DNA of 64,000 nt. Source: Escherichia sp. E1V33 (GTDB taxonomy: Bacteria; Pseudomonadota; Gammaproteobacteria; Enterobacterales; Enterobacteriaceae). The notes under the pieces are model-generated. The model was not told where the DNA came from, searched no databases, and worked only from the letters and a program-made list of their open reading frames with translations. The first letter of the stretch is position 1. Every line of letters begins with the position of its first letter. The position numbers and the translations under genes are program-made. Below, in pieces: positions 10,071 through 19,546 of this stretch. The DNA lies in the NCBI RefSeq assembly GCF_004211955.1, contig NZ_RHJI01000017.1:1-64000 (forward strand), in the 5' to 3' direction.

Positions 10071-12925
10071 TGGAAAAGACATACAACCCACAAGATATCG
10101 AACAGCCGCTTTACGAGCACTGGGAAAAGCAGGGCTACTTTAAGCCTAATGGCGATGAAAGCCAGGAAAGTTTCTGCATCATGATCCCGCCGCCGAACGT
10201 CACCGGCAGTTTGCATATGGGTCACGCCTTCCAGCAAACCATCATGGATACCATGATCCGCTATCAGCGCATGCAGGGCAAAAACACCCTGTGGCAGGTC
10301 GGTACTGACCACGCCGGGATCGCTACCCAGATGGTCGTTGAGCGCAAGATTGCCGCAGAAGAAGGTAAAACCCGTCACGATTACGGCCGCGAAGCTTTCA
10401 TCGACAAAATCTGGGAATGGAAAGCGGAATCCGGCGGCACCATTACCCGTCAGATGCGCCGTCTCGGCAACTCCGTGGACTGGGAGCGTGAACGCTTCAC
10501 CATGGACGAAGGCCTGTCCAATGCGGTGAAAGAAGTTTTCGTTCGTCTGTATAAAGAAGACCTGATTTACCGAGGCAAGCGCCTGGTAAACTGGGACCCG
10601 AAACTGCGTACCGCTATTTCTGACCTGGAAGTAGAAAACCGCGAATCGAAAGGTTCGATGTGGCACATCCGCTATCCGCTGGCTGATGGCGCGAAAACCG
10701 CAGACGGTAAAGATTATCTGGTGGTTGCGACCACCCGTCCGGAAACCCTGCTGGGCGATACCGGCGTAGCCGTTAACCCGGAAGATCCGCGTTACAAAGA
10801 TCTGATTGGCAAATATGTCATTCTGCCGCTGGTTAACCGTCGTATTCCGATCGTTGGCGACGAACACGCCGACATGGAAAAAGGCACCGGCTGCGTGAAG
10901 ATCACCCCGGCACACGATTTTAACGACTATGAAGTCGGTAAACGTCACGCCCTGCCGATGATCAACATCCTGACCTTTGACGGCGATATCCGTGAAAGTG
11001 CCCAGGTGTTCGATACCAAAGGTAACGAATCTGACGTTTATTCCAGCGAGATCCCGGCGGAGTTCCAGAAACTCGAGCGTTTTGCTGCACGTAAAGCAGT
11101 CGTTGCTGCGGTTGACGCGCTCGGCTTGCTGGAAGAAATTAAACCACACGACCTGACCGTTCCTTACGGCGACCGTGGCGGCGTAGTTATCGAACCAATG
11201 CTGACCGACCAGTGGTACGTGCGTGCCGACGTGCTGGCGAAACCGGCGGTTGAAGCGGTTGAGAACGGCGACATTCAGTTCGTACCGAAGCAGTACGAAA
11301 ACATGTACTTCTCCTGGATGCGCGATATTCAGGACTGGTGTATCTCTCGTCAGCTGTGGTGGGGTCACCGTATCCCGGCATGGTACGACGAAGCGGGTAA
11401 TGTTTATGTTGGCCGCAATGAAGACGAAGTGCGTAAAGAAAATAACCTCGGTGCCGACGTTGCCCTGCGTCAGGACGAAGACGTTCTCGATACCTGGTTC
11501 TCCTCTGCACTGTGGACCTTCTCCACGCTCGGCTGGCCGGAAAACACCGACGCTCTTCGTCAGTTCCACCCGACCAGCGTAATGGTCTCTGGTTTCGACA
11601 TCATCTTCTTCTGGATTGCCCGCATGATCATGATGACCATGCACTTCATCAAAGATGAAAATGGCAAGCCGCAGGTGCCGTTCCACACCGTTTACATGAC
11701 CGGTCTGATTCGTGACGACGAAGGCCAGAAAATGTCCAAATCCAAGGGTAACGTTATCGACCCGCTGGATATGGTTGACGGTATTTCGCTGCCAGAACTG
11801 CTGGAAAAACGTACCGGCAATATGATGCAGCCGCAATTGGCGGATAAAATCCGTAAGCGCACCGAGAAGCAGTTCCCGAACGGTATTGAGCCGCACGGTA
11901 CTGACGCGCTGCGCTTCACCCTGGCGGCACTGGCTTCTACCGGTCGTGACATCAACTGGGATATGAAGCGTCTGGAAGGTTACCGTAACTTCTGTAACAA
12001 GCTGTGGAACGCCAGCCGCTTTGTGCTGATGAACACAGAAGGTCAGGATTGCGGCTTCAACGGCGGCGAAATGACGCTATCGCTGGCGGACCGCTGGATT
12101 CTGGCGGAGTTCAACCAGACCATCAAAGCGTACCGCGAAGCGCTGGACAGCTTCCGCTTCGATATCGCCGCAGGCATTCTGTATGAGTTCACCTGGAACC
12201 AGTTCTGCGACTGGTATCTGGAGCTGACCAAGCCGGTAATGAACGGTGGCACCGAAGCCGAACTGCGCGGTACTCGCCATACGCTGGTGACCGTGCTGGA
12301 AGGTCTGCTGCGCCTCGCGCATCCGATCATTCCGTTCATCACCGAAACCATCTGGCAGCGGGTGAAAGTACTTTGTGGCATCACTGCCGACACTATCATG
12401 CTGCAACCGTTCCCGCAGTACGATGCGTCTCAGGTTGATGAAGCTGCACTGGCCGACACCGAGTGGCTGAAACAGGCGATCGTTGCGGTACGTAACATCC
12501 GTGCAGAAATGAACATCGCGCCGGGCAAACCGCTGGAGCTGCTGCTGCGTGGTTGCAGCGCGGATGCAGAACGTCGCGTAAATGAAAACCGTGGCTTCCT
12601 GCAAACGCTGGCGCGTCTGGAAAGCATCACCGTGCTGCCTGCCGATGACAAAGGTCCAGTTTCCGTTACTAAGATCGTCGACGGCGCAGAGCTGCTGATC
12701 CCGATGGCTGGCCTCATCAACAAAGAAGATGAGCTGGCGCGTCTGGCGAAAGAAGTAGCGAAGATTGAAGGTGAAATCAGCCGCATCGAGAACAAGCTGG
12801 CAAACGAAGGCTTTGTAGCCCGCGCACCGGAAGCGGTCATCGCGAAAGAGCGTGAGAAGCTGGAAGGCTATGCAGAAGCGAAAGCGAAGCTGATTGAACA
12901 GCAGGCTGTTATCGCCGCGCTGTAA
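10070..12925 (+). CDS. valS: Valyl-tRNA synthetase
   Basis: A 951-residue class Ia synthetase that charges tRNA-Val and edits mischarged Thr. The HIGH-type motif is [13 protein letters not shown] (about residues 42-53) and KMSKS lies near residue 555. The CP1 editing domain sits between them, with [17 protein letters not shown]-terminal coiled coil (about residues 880-950) binds the tRNA. Full length, coupled to holC. Confidence 0.98.
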   Translation: MEKTYNPQDIEQPLYEHWEKQGYFKPNGDESQESFCIMIPPPNVTGSLHMGHAFQQTIMDTMIRYQRMQGKNTLWQVGTDHAGIATQMVVERKIAAEEGKTRHDYGREAFIDKIWEWKAESGGTITRQMRRLGNSVDWERERFTMDEGLSNAVKEVFVRLYKEDLIYRGKRLVNWDPKLRTAISDLEVENRESKGSMWHIRYPLADGAKTADGKDYLVVATTRPETLLGDTGVAVNPEDPRYKDLIGKYVILPLVNRRIPIVGDEHADMEKGTGCVKITPAHDFNDYEVGKRHALPMINILTFDGDIRESAQVFDTKGNESDVYSSEIPAEFQKLERFAARKAVVAAVDALGLLEEIKPHDLTVPYGDRGGVVIEPMLTDQWYVRADVLAKPAVEAVENGDIQFVPKQYENMYFSWMRDIQDWCISRQLWWGHRIPAWYDEAGNVYVGRNEDEVRKENNLGADVALRQDEDVLDTWFSSALWTFSTLGWPENTDALRQFHPTSVMVSGFDIIFFWIARMIMMTMHFIKDENGKPQVPFHTVYMTGLIRDDEGQKMSKSKGNVIDPLDMVDGISLPELLEKRTGNMMQPQLADKIRKRTEKQFPNGIEPHGTDALRFTLAALASTGRDINWDMKRLEGYRNFCNKLWNASRFVLMNTEGQDCGFNGGEMTLSLADRWILAEFNQTIKAYREALDSFRFDIAAGILYEFTWNQFCDWYLELTKPVMNGGTEAELRGTRHTLVTVLEGLLRLAHPIIPFITETIWQRVKVLCGITADTIMLQPFPQYDASQVDEAALADTEWLKQAIVAVRNIRAEMNIAPGKPLELLLRGCSADAERRVNENRGFLQTLARLESITVLPADDKGPVSVTKIVDGAELLIPMAGLINKEDELARLAKEVAKIEGEISRIENKLANEGFVARAPEAVIAKEREKLEGYAEAKAKLIEQQAVIAAL

Positions 12926-12945
12926 TCAACACAGTGAAGAAAACG

Positions 12946-12972
12946 AAGGCCGGAGCATGCTCCGGCCTTTTT
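12946..12972. terminator. valS/yjgN terminator
   Basis: A perfect palindrome (AAGGCCGGAGC...GCTCCGGCCTT) followed by Ts on the + strand. It separates valS from the convergent yjgN. Confidence 0.9.
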
Positions 12973-12974
12973 AC

Positions 12975-14162
12975 TTAGATAAACGGAACATACGGCATAA
13001 TACCGCGAGAAATCCACATTAACGGACCGCTATCCTGCGGTTTGTCATCATTGGTTAACTCCAGCGAATCAAGATCGCCCTGAACATGGGTATTGTTAGC
13101 AATCCAGCTAACCATCCACATTTTCAGCCAGGGATAAGCCAGACCACAGGTGATTGAGGAACCCATTAATACCGCAAACATGTGCAGAAGCATACCGATT
13201 GCGGTAACGGATGAATGAAAACGAATAGTGCCATTTGCCAGCGTCAGATTATTCAAAAACAGATTGCGTAACGTGGCATAGAGATAACTGGCAAAAACAA
13301 GAATCGCAACAAAATAAAGGAAATAAGAAGCCGTAATCTGTGGGTAATATTGTAATACAAGCTCACCACCTGCATCAGAACGCCCCAACATGCTCATCAT
13401 CATTAACTGCTGGAATACTGGTGCAATCATAATACCAATCACAATGATGAAAGGAGCCATGGTTAATATTGCGAGTATACATCCTTTAATGCATTCTTTT
13501 ACATTTACCTGAAGAGAAAACTTATGAATGCCAAAAGTTGCATTGTTACCCAGCAATGGCATCCATTTACTATAGGTTATGCCATGGACAACGCCCAGCC
13601 CGATGGCAGAAAGCAAACTTAACGCGACTAAGTTAAAGAATAACCCTCCTATCGATGTCACCACTTGCGCAATAAGATACAATGCGAACCAGAAAACCAA
13701 CGCCAACAGAACAGGCAGTCCTAGCATAACCCACCATGCACGGAGCATTGAGCAGTTAAAGCCAAAGCGAATGCCGTTCAGTGAAGTCATATTCGCCTGA
13801 TACTGCAGACTCTTCACTGCCATGCAAGGAATACCGCAGATCAAGAGAACAAACAGGAATAAACCGAGCGCAAAGTGTTGGCCTGCAAAACAAGAAATAC
13901 TGAGAAGATAAACCGCCACAATAAGTAACATGCTAACAAAAATGGCACCACCTGTTCCCTTATAACTAAATGGTTGCCCCTTGAGTGTCACATGTTGATA
14001 AATATAACGACGGCATTTTATCAATGCCCACGGCCCATATATTCCCAGAGTAATAATTGTCAGTAAAAAATTCACAAGACAAATAAGAAAATACTCACCA
14101 CCTTTGCCTGTGAAAACAAACGAGTGTCGAGAATTATCTTTCCCGATGTTTACATCATTCAT
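12975..14162 (-). CDS. yjgN: DUF898 inner-membrane protein YjgN, divergent allele
   Basis: A 395-residue polytopic membrane protein with about eight hydrophobic segments and the DUF898 hallmarks FLTIITLGIYGPWAL near the N-terminus and MTSLNGIRFGFNCS near residue 125. The function is unknown. It is in the yjgN place and has the same ends (SRGIMPYVPFI), but much of the middle differs from the K-12 protein I recall (398 residues). The divergence appears to run into the first codons of the divergent neighbour yjgM. This suggests allele replacement by recombination rather than slow drift. Confidence 0.85.
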   Translation of the reverse strand: MNDVNIGKDNSRHSFVFTGKGGEYFLICLVNFLLTIITLGIYGPWALIKCRRYIYQHVTLKGQPFSYKGTGGAIFVSMLLIVAVYLLSISCFAGQHFALGLFLFVLLICGIPCMAVKSLQYQANMTSLNGIRFGFNCSMLRAWWVMLGLPVLLALVFWFALYLIAQVVTSIGGLFFNLVALSLLSAIGLGVVHGITYSKWMPLLGNNATFGIHKFSLQVNVKECIKGCILAILTMAPFIIVIGIMIAPVFQQLMMMSMLGRSDAGGELVLQYYPQITASYFLYFVAILVFASYLYATLRNLFLNNLTLANGTIRFHSSVTAIGMLLHMFAVLMGSSITCGLAYPWLKMWMVSWIANNTHVQGDLDSLELTNDDKPQDSGPLMWISRGIMPYVPFI

Positions 14163-14354
14163 GAACTATATCCCTAAAATAAATTCCATTCATACAGGTA
14201 ATAATTCCAGTAAATTGATACTGGCCCACCTAGAATACGCTTTATCTAAGAGACATATGCTTAATATTTTCTGATTTATCTTCTTCTTGCACCACATAAG
14301 CGAGGGTGGTATTAAAGGGAGCTATAAATCATACATTTGAAATTGAGCTATGCT

Positions 14355-14858
14355 ATGAATGTTGTCGTTTCGCCCGCACTCCGTTTGCGCAAACTTACTG
14401 CCGCCGATAATGCTGCTATTGCCAGCGTCATCCGTCAGGTTTCTGCAGAGTATGGTCTTACCGCCGATAAAGGCTACACCGTTGCCGATCCGAATCTCGA
14501 CGAACTGTATCAAGTGTACAGCCAACCTGGCCATGCTTATTGGGTGGTTGAATACAATGGCGAAGTGGTCGGCGGCGGCGGGATTGCGCCATTAACAGGT
14601 AGTGAAGCGGACATTTGCGAACTGCAGAAAATGTACTTTCTTCCCGCCATTCGCGGTAAAGGGTTGGCAAAAAAACTGGCCTTAATGGCGATGGAGCAGG
14701 CGCGAGAAATGGGTTTCAAACGCTGCTATCTTGAAACCACTGCTTTTTTGAAAGAAGCGATTGGTTTGTATGAACATTTAGGTTTTCAACATATCGACTA
14801 TGCACTTGGCTGCACGGGCCATGTTGATTGTGAAGTGCGGATGTTGCGCGAACTCTAA
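14355..14858 (+). CDS. yjgM: GNAT acetyltransferase YjgM
   Basis: A 167-residue GNAT-fold N-acetyltransferase with the acetyl-CoA loop motif [14 protein letters not shown] (about residues 93-106). The substrate is unknown. The third in-frame ATG region gives the K-12 length; a start 18 nt upstream is possible. The body from [11 protein letters not shown] on is as in K-12, but the first ~20 residues differ from the form I recall, next to the variable yjgN. Confidence 0.9.
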   Translation: MNVVVSPALRLRKLTAADNAAIASVIRQVSAEYGLTADKGYTVADPNLDELYQVYSQPGHAYWVVEYNGEVVGGGGIAPLTGSEADICELQKMYFLPAIRGKGLAKKLALMAMEQAREMGFKRCYLETTAFLKEAIGLYEHLGFQHIDYALGCTGHVDCEVRMLREL

Positions 14859-14890
14859 AAAAATGCCCGTTAGCTCACACTAGCGGGCAT
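14856..14890 (-). terminator. rraB terminator overlapping the end of yjgM
   Basis: On the - strand ATGCCCGCTAG and CTAACGGGCAT pair, followed by seven Ts at 14862-14856. It terminates rraB and its T run overlaps the yjgM stop codon. Confidence 0.8.
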
Positions 14891-14936
14891 CAGATTGCTG
14901 ACAAAGTACATTTTTAATTTATACCTGAGCAACCAT

Positions 14937-14965
14937 GCAGGACTGATAAGCATAGCGCATCAGGC
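14937..14965. repeat. REP remnant
   Basis: GCAGGACTGATAAGCATAGC then GCATCAGGC, a partly decayed REP palindrome between yjgM and rraB. Confidence 0.6.
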
Positions 14966-14992
14966 AATTTGGCATTTGTCGTCAACACTTAA

Positions 14993-15409
14993 TTAGTGGC
15001 GAACGCCGTCATCGTCTTCGTCGACGTAATCTTCATCGTCGCCGTCTTCGCCATTAGGATCTTCGAAGTAAGTACCCCAACCGTCGTATTCAACGTCGAA
15101 TTTTTCTGCCAGATTCATCAGTTGTTCAACCTGAGCGTCGATCAGATCGGCATTCAACGCGCATTCGCTGAGAATGTCACAGCAAATCACGATATCACCA
15201 TCTTCCACTTCCAACTCTTCTGGATCGGTCACTTCGTAGCCGAGTTTAAATGCTTCAACCGCGGCTTTTTCCAGGGTTTCCAGATCGTCTGCGGACAGAT
15301 GGTGCTCAATGGTGTACAGCGCGTCTGGATCGCTGCCATCTTCCAGTAATTCTTCAATAATCAAACGTGTTTCTTCACGCTGTTCTTCGAGTTGTTCCGG
15401 GTTTGCCAT
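14993..15409 (-). CDS. rraB: RNase E inhibitor RraB
   Basis: A 138-residue strongly acidic protein with a tail of Glu/Asp runs ([15 protein letters not shown]). RraB binds the RNase E C-terminal scaffold and changes degradosome composition, slowing decay of some mRNAs. Length and ends match K-12. It diverges from argI. Confidence 0.96.
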   Translation of the reverse strand: MANPEQLEEQREETRLIIEELLEDGSDPDALYTIEHHLSADDLETLEKAAVEAFKLGYEVTDPEELEVEDGDIVICCDILSECALNADLIDAQVEQLMNLAEKFDVEYDGWGTYFEDPNGEDGDDEDYVDEDDDGVRH

Positions 15410-15506
15410 GACTTATTCCTCTTAATGTCCTGCTGATACTCTTATTGTCACACACCACTGACATTGCCTCCACCTTTGTGACATAGTTTTATGCTTTAGG
15501 CTTGCA

Positions 15507-15545
15507 AATGAATATTCATACATATAAATTGAATTTTAATTCATT
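15507..15545 (+). promoter_or_regulatory. Pair of ARG boxes (ArgR operator) of argI
   Basis: Two 18-bp boxes, AATGAATATTCATACATA (15507-15524) and ATTGAATTTTAATTCATT (15528-15545), are separated by 3 bp. This is the classic spacing for one ArgR hexamer with arginine as corepressor. They lie just upstream of the argI ribosome binding site GGAGGG. Confidence 0.92.
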
Positions 15546-15570
15546 ATGGCGTAAGCCACAGGAGGGATCT

Positions 15571-16575
15571 ATGTCCGGGTTTTATCATAAGCATTTCCTG
15601 AAATTACTTGATTTCACGCCAGCTGAACTCAACACCTTGCTCCAGCTCGCCGCTAAACTAAAAGCAGATAAAAAAAGCGGTAAAGAAGAAGCCAGACTCA
15701 CCGGTAAAAACATCGCGCTCATCTTCGAAAAAGACTCGACCCGCACCCGATGCTCTTTCGAAGTTGCCGCATATGACCAGGGCGCTCGCGTCACTTATCT
15801 CGGCCCAAGCGGCAGCCAGATTGGCCATAAAGAGTCAATTAAAGATACCGCCCGCGTGCTTGGCCGCATGTATGACGGTATTCAGTATCGCGGCTATGGT
15901 CAGGAGATTGTCGAAACACTGGCGGAATACGCTGGCGTCCCGGTATGGAACGGGCTGACCAATGAGTTCCACCCCACGCAACTGCTGGCAGATCTGCTGA
16001 CCATGCAAGAACATTTGCCGGGTAAAGCGTTTAATGAGATGACGCTGGTCTACGCCGGAGATGCCCGCAATAACATGGGCAACTCGATGCTGGAAGCGGC
16101 CGCGCTTACCGGTCTGGATTTGCGTCTGGTGGCACCAACGGCGTGCTGGCCGGAAGCCTCGCTGGTTGCTGAATGCCGCGCGCTGGCGCAGCAAAATGGC
16201 GGAAATATTACGCTGACAGAAGATGTCGCGACTGGCGTTAAAAGTGCTGACTTTATCTATACCGATGTATGGGTGTCGATGGGGGAAGCGAAAGAGAAAT
16301 GGGCAGAACGGATTGCATTGCTGCGTGATTATCAGGTGAATCGCAAGATGATGCAGTTGACTGGTAATCCCGAAGTCAAATTCCTCCACTGCCTGCCTGC
16401 GTTTCATGATGACCAAACGACGCTTGGCAAAAAGATGGCAGAAGAGTTTGGCCTACATGGTGGGATGGAAGTGACTGATGAGGTCTTCGAATCTGCCGCC
16501 AGCATTGTATTTGATCAGGCGGAAAACCGTATGCATACTATCAAAGCGGTAATGGTTGCGACGCTTGCCAAATAA
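15571..16575 (+). CDS. argI: Ornithine carbamoyltransferase
   Basis: A 334-residue enzyme that makes citrulline from ornithine and carbamoyl phosphate in arginine synthesis. The carbamoyl-phosphate loop is STRTRCSFE (about residues 56-64), the HPTQ motif is at about 134-137 and the ornithine-binding HCLP motif near 273. The start [12 protein letters not shown] follows GGAGGG. In K-12 yjgL lies between argI and tabA; here only 46 bp separate them. Confidence 0.98.
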   Translation: MSGFYHKHFLKLLDFTPAELNTLLQLAAKLKADKKSGKEEARLTGKNIALIFEKDSTRTRCSFEVAAYDQGARVTYLGPSGSQIGHKESIKDTARVLGRMYDGIQYRGYGQEIVETLAEYAGVPVWNGLTNEFHPTQLLADLLTMQEHLPGKAFNEMTLVYAGDARNNMGNSMLEAAALTGLDLRLVAPTACWPEASLVAECRALAQQNGGNITLTEDVATGVKSADFIYTDVWVSMGEAKEKWAERIALLRDYQVNRKMMQLTGNPEVKFLHCLPAFHDDQTTLGKKMAEEFGLHGGMEVTDEVFESAASIVFDQAENRMHTIKAVMVATLAK

Positions 16576-16621
16576 TTTCAGTACCGGAGGCGGCTTCACG
16601 TCGCCACCGGCAGGTACTCGC

Positions 16622-17086
<465 letters not shown>

Positions 17087-17281
17087 TCAATTAAAACAAT
17101 GTTTCATTTCTCTCGTTATACGTAATTCCTTACTGCCATACCAGCATTTTTTACCGTCCTATTGCGCCAGAGCATGTTTTTCAGCTCGCTTGCCACAAAA
17201 ATAAATGTTGTTAAAAACTCAATTTTAAAGCATATAAATTCACTACAATCGTTTACCTGAGTAATTTTTTACATTAATCGC

Positions 17282-17322
17282 TTGATCCCATTTTCTGTCT
17301 GAGTATAATGCCGGACAATTTG
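17282..17322 (+). promoter_or_regulatory. pyrBI promoter with UTP-sensitive start
   Basis: TTGATC (17282-17287), 16-bp spacer and TATAAT (17304-17309), followed by the start region AATTTG (17317-17322). In E. coli this AAUUU start allows reiterative U addition at high UTP, lowering productive initiation. The same sequence is kept here. Confidence 0.88.
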
Positions 17323-17334
17323 CCGGGAGGATGT

Positions 17335-17469
17335 ATGGTTCAGTGTGTTCGACATTTTGTCTTACCGCGTCTGAAAAAAGACGCTGGCCTGCCGTTTTTC
17401 TTCCCGTTGTTCACCTATTCCCAGCCCCTCAATCGAGGGGCTTTTTTTTGCCCAGGCGTCAGGAGATAA
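17335..17469 (+). CDS. pyrL: pyrBI leader peptide
   Basis: A 44-residue leader starting MVQCVRHFVLPRLKK. Its reading frame runs through the attenuator, so a ribosome close behind RNA polymerase during UTP shortage prevents hairpin formation. GGGAGG precedes the ATG. Its stop lies 3 nt before the pyrB start. Residues 30-32 (FTY) differ from the ITH I recall in K-12. Confidence 0.95.
   Translation: MVQCVRHFVLPRLKKDAGLPFFFPLFTYSQPLNRGAFFCPGVRR
17423..17449 (+). terminator. pyrBI attenuator
   Basis: AGCCCCTC and GAGGGGCT form an 8-bp stem with loop AATC, then eight Ts, inside pyrL and 24 bp before pyrB. This is the UTP-controlled attenuator. Confidence 0.95.
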
Positions 17470-17472
17470 AAG

Positions 17473-18408
17473 ATGGCTAATCCGCTATATCAAAAACATA
17501 TCATTTCCATAAACGACCTTAGTCGCGATGACCTTAATCTGGTGCTGGCGACAGCGGCGAAACTGAAAGCTAACCCGCAGCCAGAGCTGTTGAAGCATAA
17601 AGTGATTGCCAGCTGCTTCTTCGAAGCCTCTACTCGTACCCGCCTCTCTTTCGAAACCTCAATGCACCGCCTGGGCGCCAGCGTGGTGGGCTTCTCCGAC
17701 AGCGCTAACACTTCACTGGGTAAAAAAGGCGAAACGCTGGCCGACACCATTTCGGTTATCAGCACCTATGTCGATGCGATTGTGATGCGCCATCCGCAGG
17801 AGGGTGCGGCGCGCCTGGCTACCGAGTTTTCTGGCAATGTACCGGTGCTAAATGCGGGTGATGGCTCCAACCAACATCCGACCCAAACCTTGCTGGATCT
17901 GTTCACCATTCAGGAAACTCAGGGGCGTCTCGATAATCTCCACGTCGCGATGGTCGGCGACCTGAAATATGGCCGTACCGTTCACTCCCTGACTCAGGCG
18001 CTGGCGAAGTTCGACGGCAACCGTTTTTACTTCATCGCCCCGGATGCGCTGGCAATGCCACAGTACATTCTGGATATGCTCGATGAAAAAGGTATCGCCT
18101 GGAGTCTGCATAGTTCCATTGAAGAAGTGATGGCGGAAGTGGACATTCTGTATATGACTCGCGTGCAAAAAGAACGTCTGGACCCGTCCGAGTACGCCAA
18201 CGTGAAAGCACAGTTTGTCCTGCGCGCCAGCGATCTCCACAACGCCAAAGCCAATATGAAAGTGCTGCATCCGCTGCCACGCGTTGATGAGATTGCCACC
18301 GATGTGGATAAAACGCCGCACGCCTGGTACTTCCAGCAAGCAGGCAACGGAATTTTCGCTCGCCAGGCGTTACTGGCACTGGTTCTGAATCGCGATCTGG
18401 TACTGTAA
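17473..18408 (+). CDS. pyrB: Aspartate carbamoyltransferase catalytic subunit
   Basis: A 311-residue catalytic chain that makes carbamoyl aspartate, the committed step of pyrimidine synthesis. Carbamoyl-phosphate motif STRTRLSFE (about residues 53-61), HPTQ near 135-138, and the 240s aspartate loop. Six chains assemble with six PyrI chains. AGGAGA precedes the ATG; pyrI follows after 12 bp. Confidence 0.98.
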
Positions 18409-18420
18409 GGGGAAATAGAG

Positions 18421-18882
18421 ATGACACACGATAATAAATTGCAGGTTGAAGCTATTAAACGCGGCACGGTAATTGACCATATCCCCGCCCAGATCGGTTT
18501 TAAGCTGTTGAGTCTGTTCAAGCTGACCGAAACGGATCAGCGCATCACCATTGGTCTGAACCTGCCTTCTGGCGAGATGGGACGCAAGGATCTGATCAAA
18601 ATCGAAAATACCTTTTTAAGTGAAGATCAGGTAGACCAACTGGCACTGTATGCGCCGCAAGCCACGGTAAACCGTATCGACAACTATGAAGTGGTCGGCA
18701 AATCGCGCCCCAGCCTGCCGGAACGTATTGATAATGTGCTGGTCTGCCCGAACAGCAACTGTATCAGCCATGCAGAACCGGTTTCTTCCAGCTTTGCCGT
18801 GAGAAAACGCACCAATGATATTGCGCTCAAATGCAAATACTGTGAAAAAGAGTTTTCGCATAATGTGGTGCTGGCCAATTAA
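18421..18882 (+). CDS. pyrI: Aspartate carbamoyltransferase regulatory subunit
   Basis: A 153-residue chain that binds the allosteric effectors CTP/UTP and ATP in its N-terminal domain. It contacts PyrB through a zinc domain: CPNSNC and CKYC give the four Cys ligands (about residues 109, 114, 138 and 141). Full length and directly downstream of pyrB. Confidence 0.98.
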   Translation: MTHDNKLQVEAIKRGTVIDHIPAQIGFKLLSLFKLTETDQRITIGLNLPSGEMGRKDLIKIENTFLSEDQVDQLALYAPQATVNRIDNYEVVGKSRPSLPERIDNVLVCPNSNCISHAEPVSSSFAVRKRTNDIALKCKYCEKEFSHNVVLAN

Positions 18883-18900
18883 TTGCGGTTGGTAATAAAT

Positions 18901-18931
18901 GTCAGGCTCCCTATAATGAGCCAGACTTTTT
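18901..18931 (+). terminator. pyrBI terminator
   Basis: GTCAGGCTC and GAGCCAGAC pair with one mismatch around an 8-nt loop, then five Ts. The loop contains CTATAAT, so the same bases could also serve as a -10 box for ridA. Confidence 0.6.
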
Positions 18932-18954
18932 ACCGCTGTAATAAAGGAGAAATC

Positions 18955-19341
18955 ATGAGCAAAACTATCGCGACGGAAAATGCACCCGCAGCTATCGGTC
19001 CGTATGTTCAGGGCGTTGATCTGGGTAGTATGATCATCACTTCCGGTCAGATCCCGGTAAACCCGAAAACTGGCGAAGTACCGGCAGACGTCGCTGCACA
19101 GGCGCGTCAGTCGCTGGATAACGTAAAAGCGATCGTGGAAGCGGCTGGCCTGAAAGTGGGCGATATCGTTAAAACCACCGTGTTTGTGAAAGATCTGAAC
19201 GACTTCGCAACCGTAAACGCCACTTACGAAGCGTTCTTCACCGAGCACAATGCCACCTTCCCGGCACGTTCTTGCGTTGAAGTTGCACGTCTGCCGAAAG
19301 ACGTGAAGATTGAGATCGAAGCGATCGCTGTTCGTCGCTAA
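18955..19341 (+). CDS. ridA: 2-iminobutanoate/2-iminopropanoate deaminase RidA
   Basis: A 128-residue YjgF/YER057c/UK114 family protein that hydrolyses reactive imines released by PLP enzymes such as threonine dehydratase. The start MSKTIATENAPAAIG follows AAAGGAG. The conserved Arg of the active site lies in FPARSCVEV (about residue 105). It forms trimers. It follows the pyrBI operon as in K-12. Confidence 0.97.
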   Translation: MSKTIATENAPAAIGPYVQGVDLGSMIITSGQIPVNPKTGEVPADVAAQARQSLDNVKAIVEAAGLKVGDIVKTTVFVKDLNDFATVNATYEAFFTEHNATFPARSCVEVARLPKDVKIEIEAIAVRR

Positions 19342-19351
19342 TCTTGATGGA

Positions 19352-19375
19352 AATCCGGGCTATCATGCCCGGATT
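19352..19375 (+). terminator. Hairpin after ridA
   Basis: AATCCGGGC and GCCCGGATT form a 9-bp stem 11 nt after the ridA stop. There is no T run, so it may act as an mRNA 3' protector or a weak terminator. Confidence 0.5.
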
Positions 19376-19399
19376 AAGTCTGATGACAAACGCAAAATC

Positions 19400-19490
19400 G
19401 CCTGATGCGCTACGCTTATCAGGCCTACGTGATTCCTGCAAGTTATTGAATTTGTAGACCGGATTAGGCATTTACGCCGCATCCGGCATG
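19400..19490. repeat. Pair of REP units
   Basis: GCCTGATGCGCTACGCTTAT with CAGGCCTACG at 19400-19429 and a partner ending CGCCGCATCCGGCATG at about 19454-19490, in the ridA-mgtA convergent gap. Confidence 0.75.
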
Positions 19491-19546
19491 AACAAAGCTT
19501 ACTTTGTCTGTAATCTGAATCCGGGCCACCATGCCCAGTTTATTCT

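Noticed and set aside
10025-11896. Long open frame antisense to valS (623 codons)
   Set aside because: Same effect of codon bias; composition is Phe/His/Val-rich as in mirror frames.
16581-16616. argI terminator
   Set aside because: The inverted repeat (GTACC...GGTAC) has no T run, so it was not listed as a terminator.
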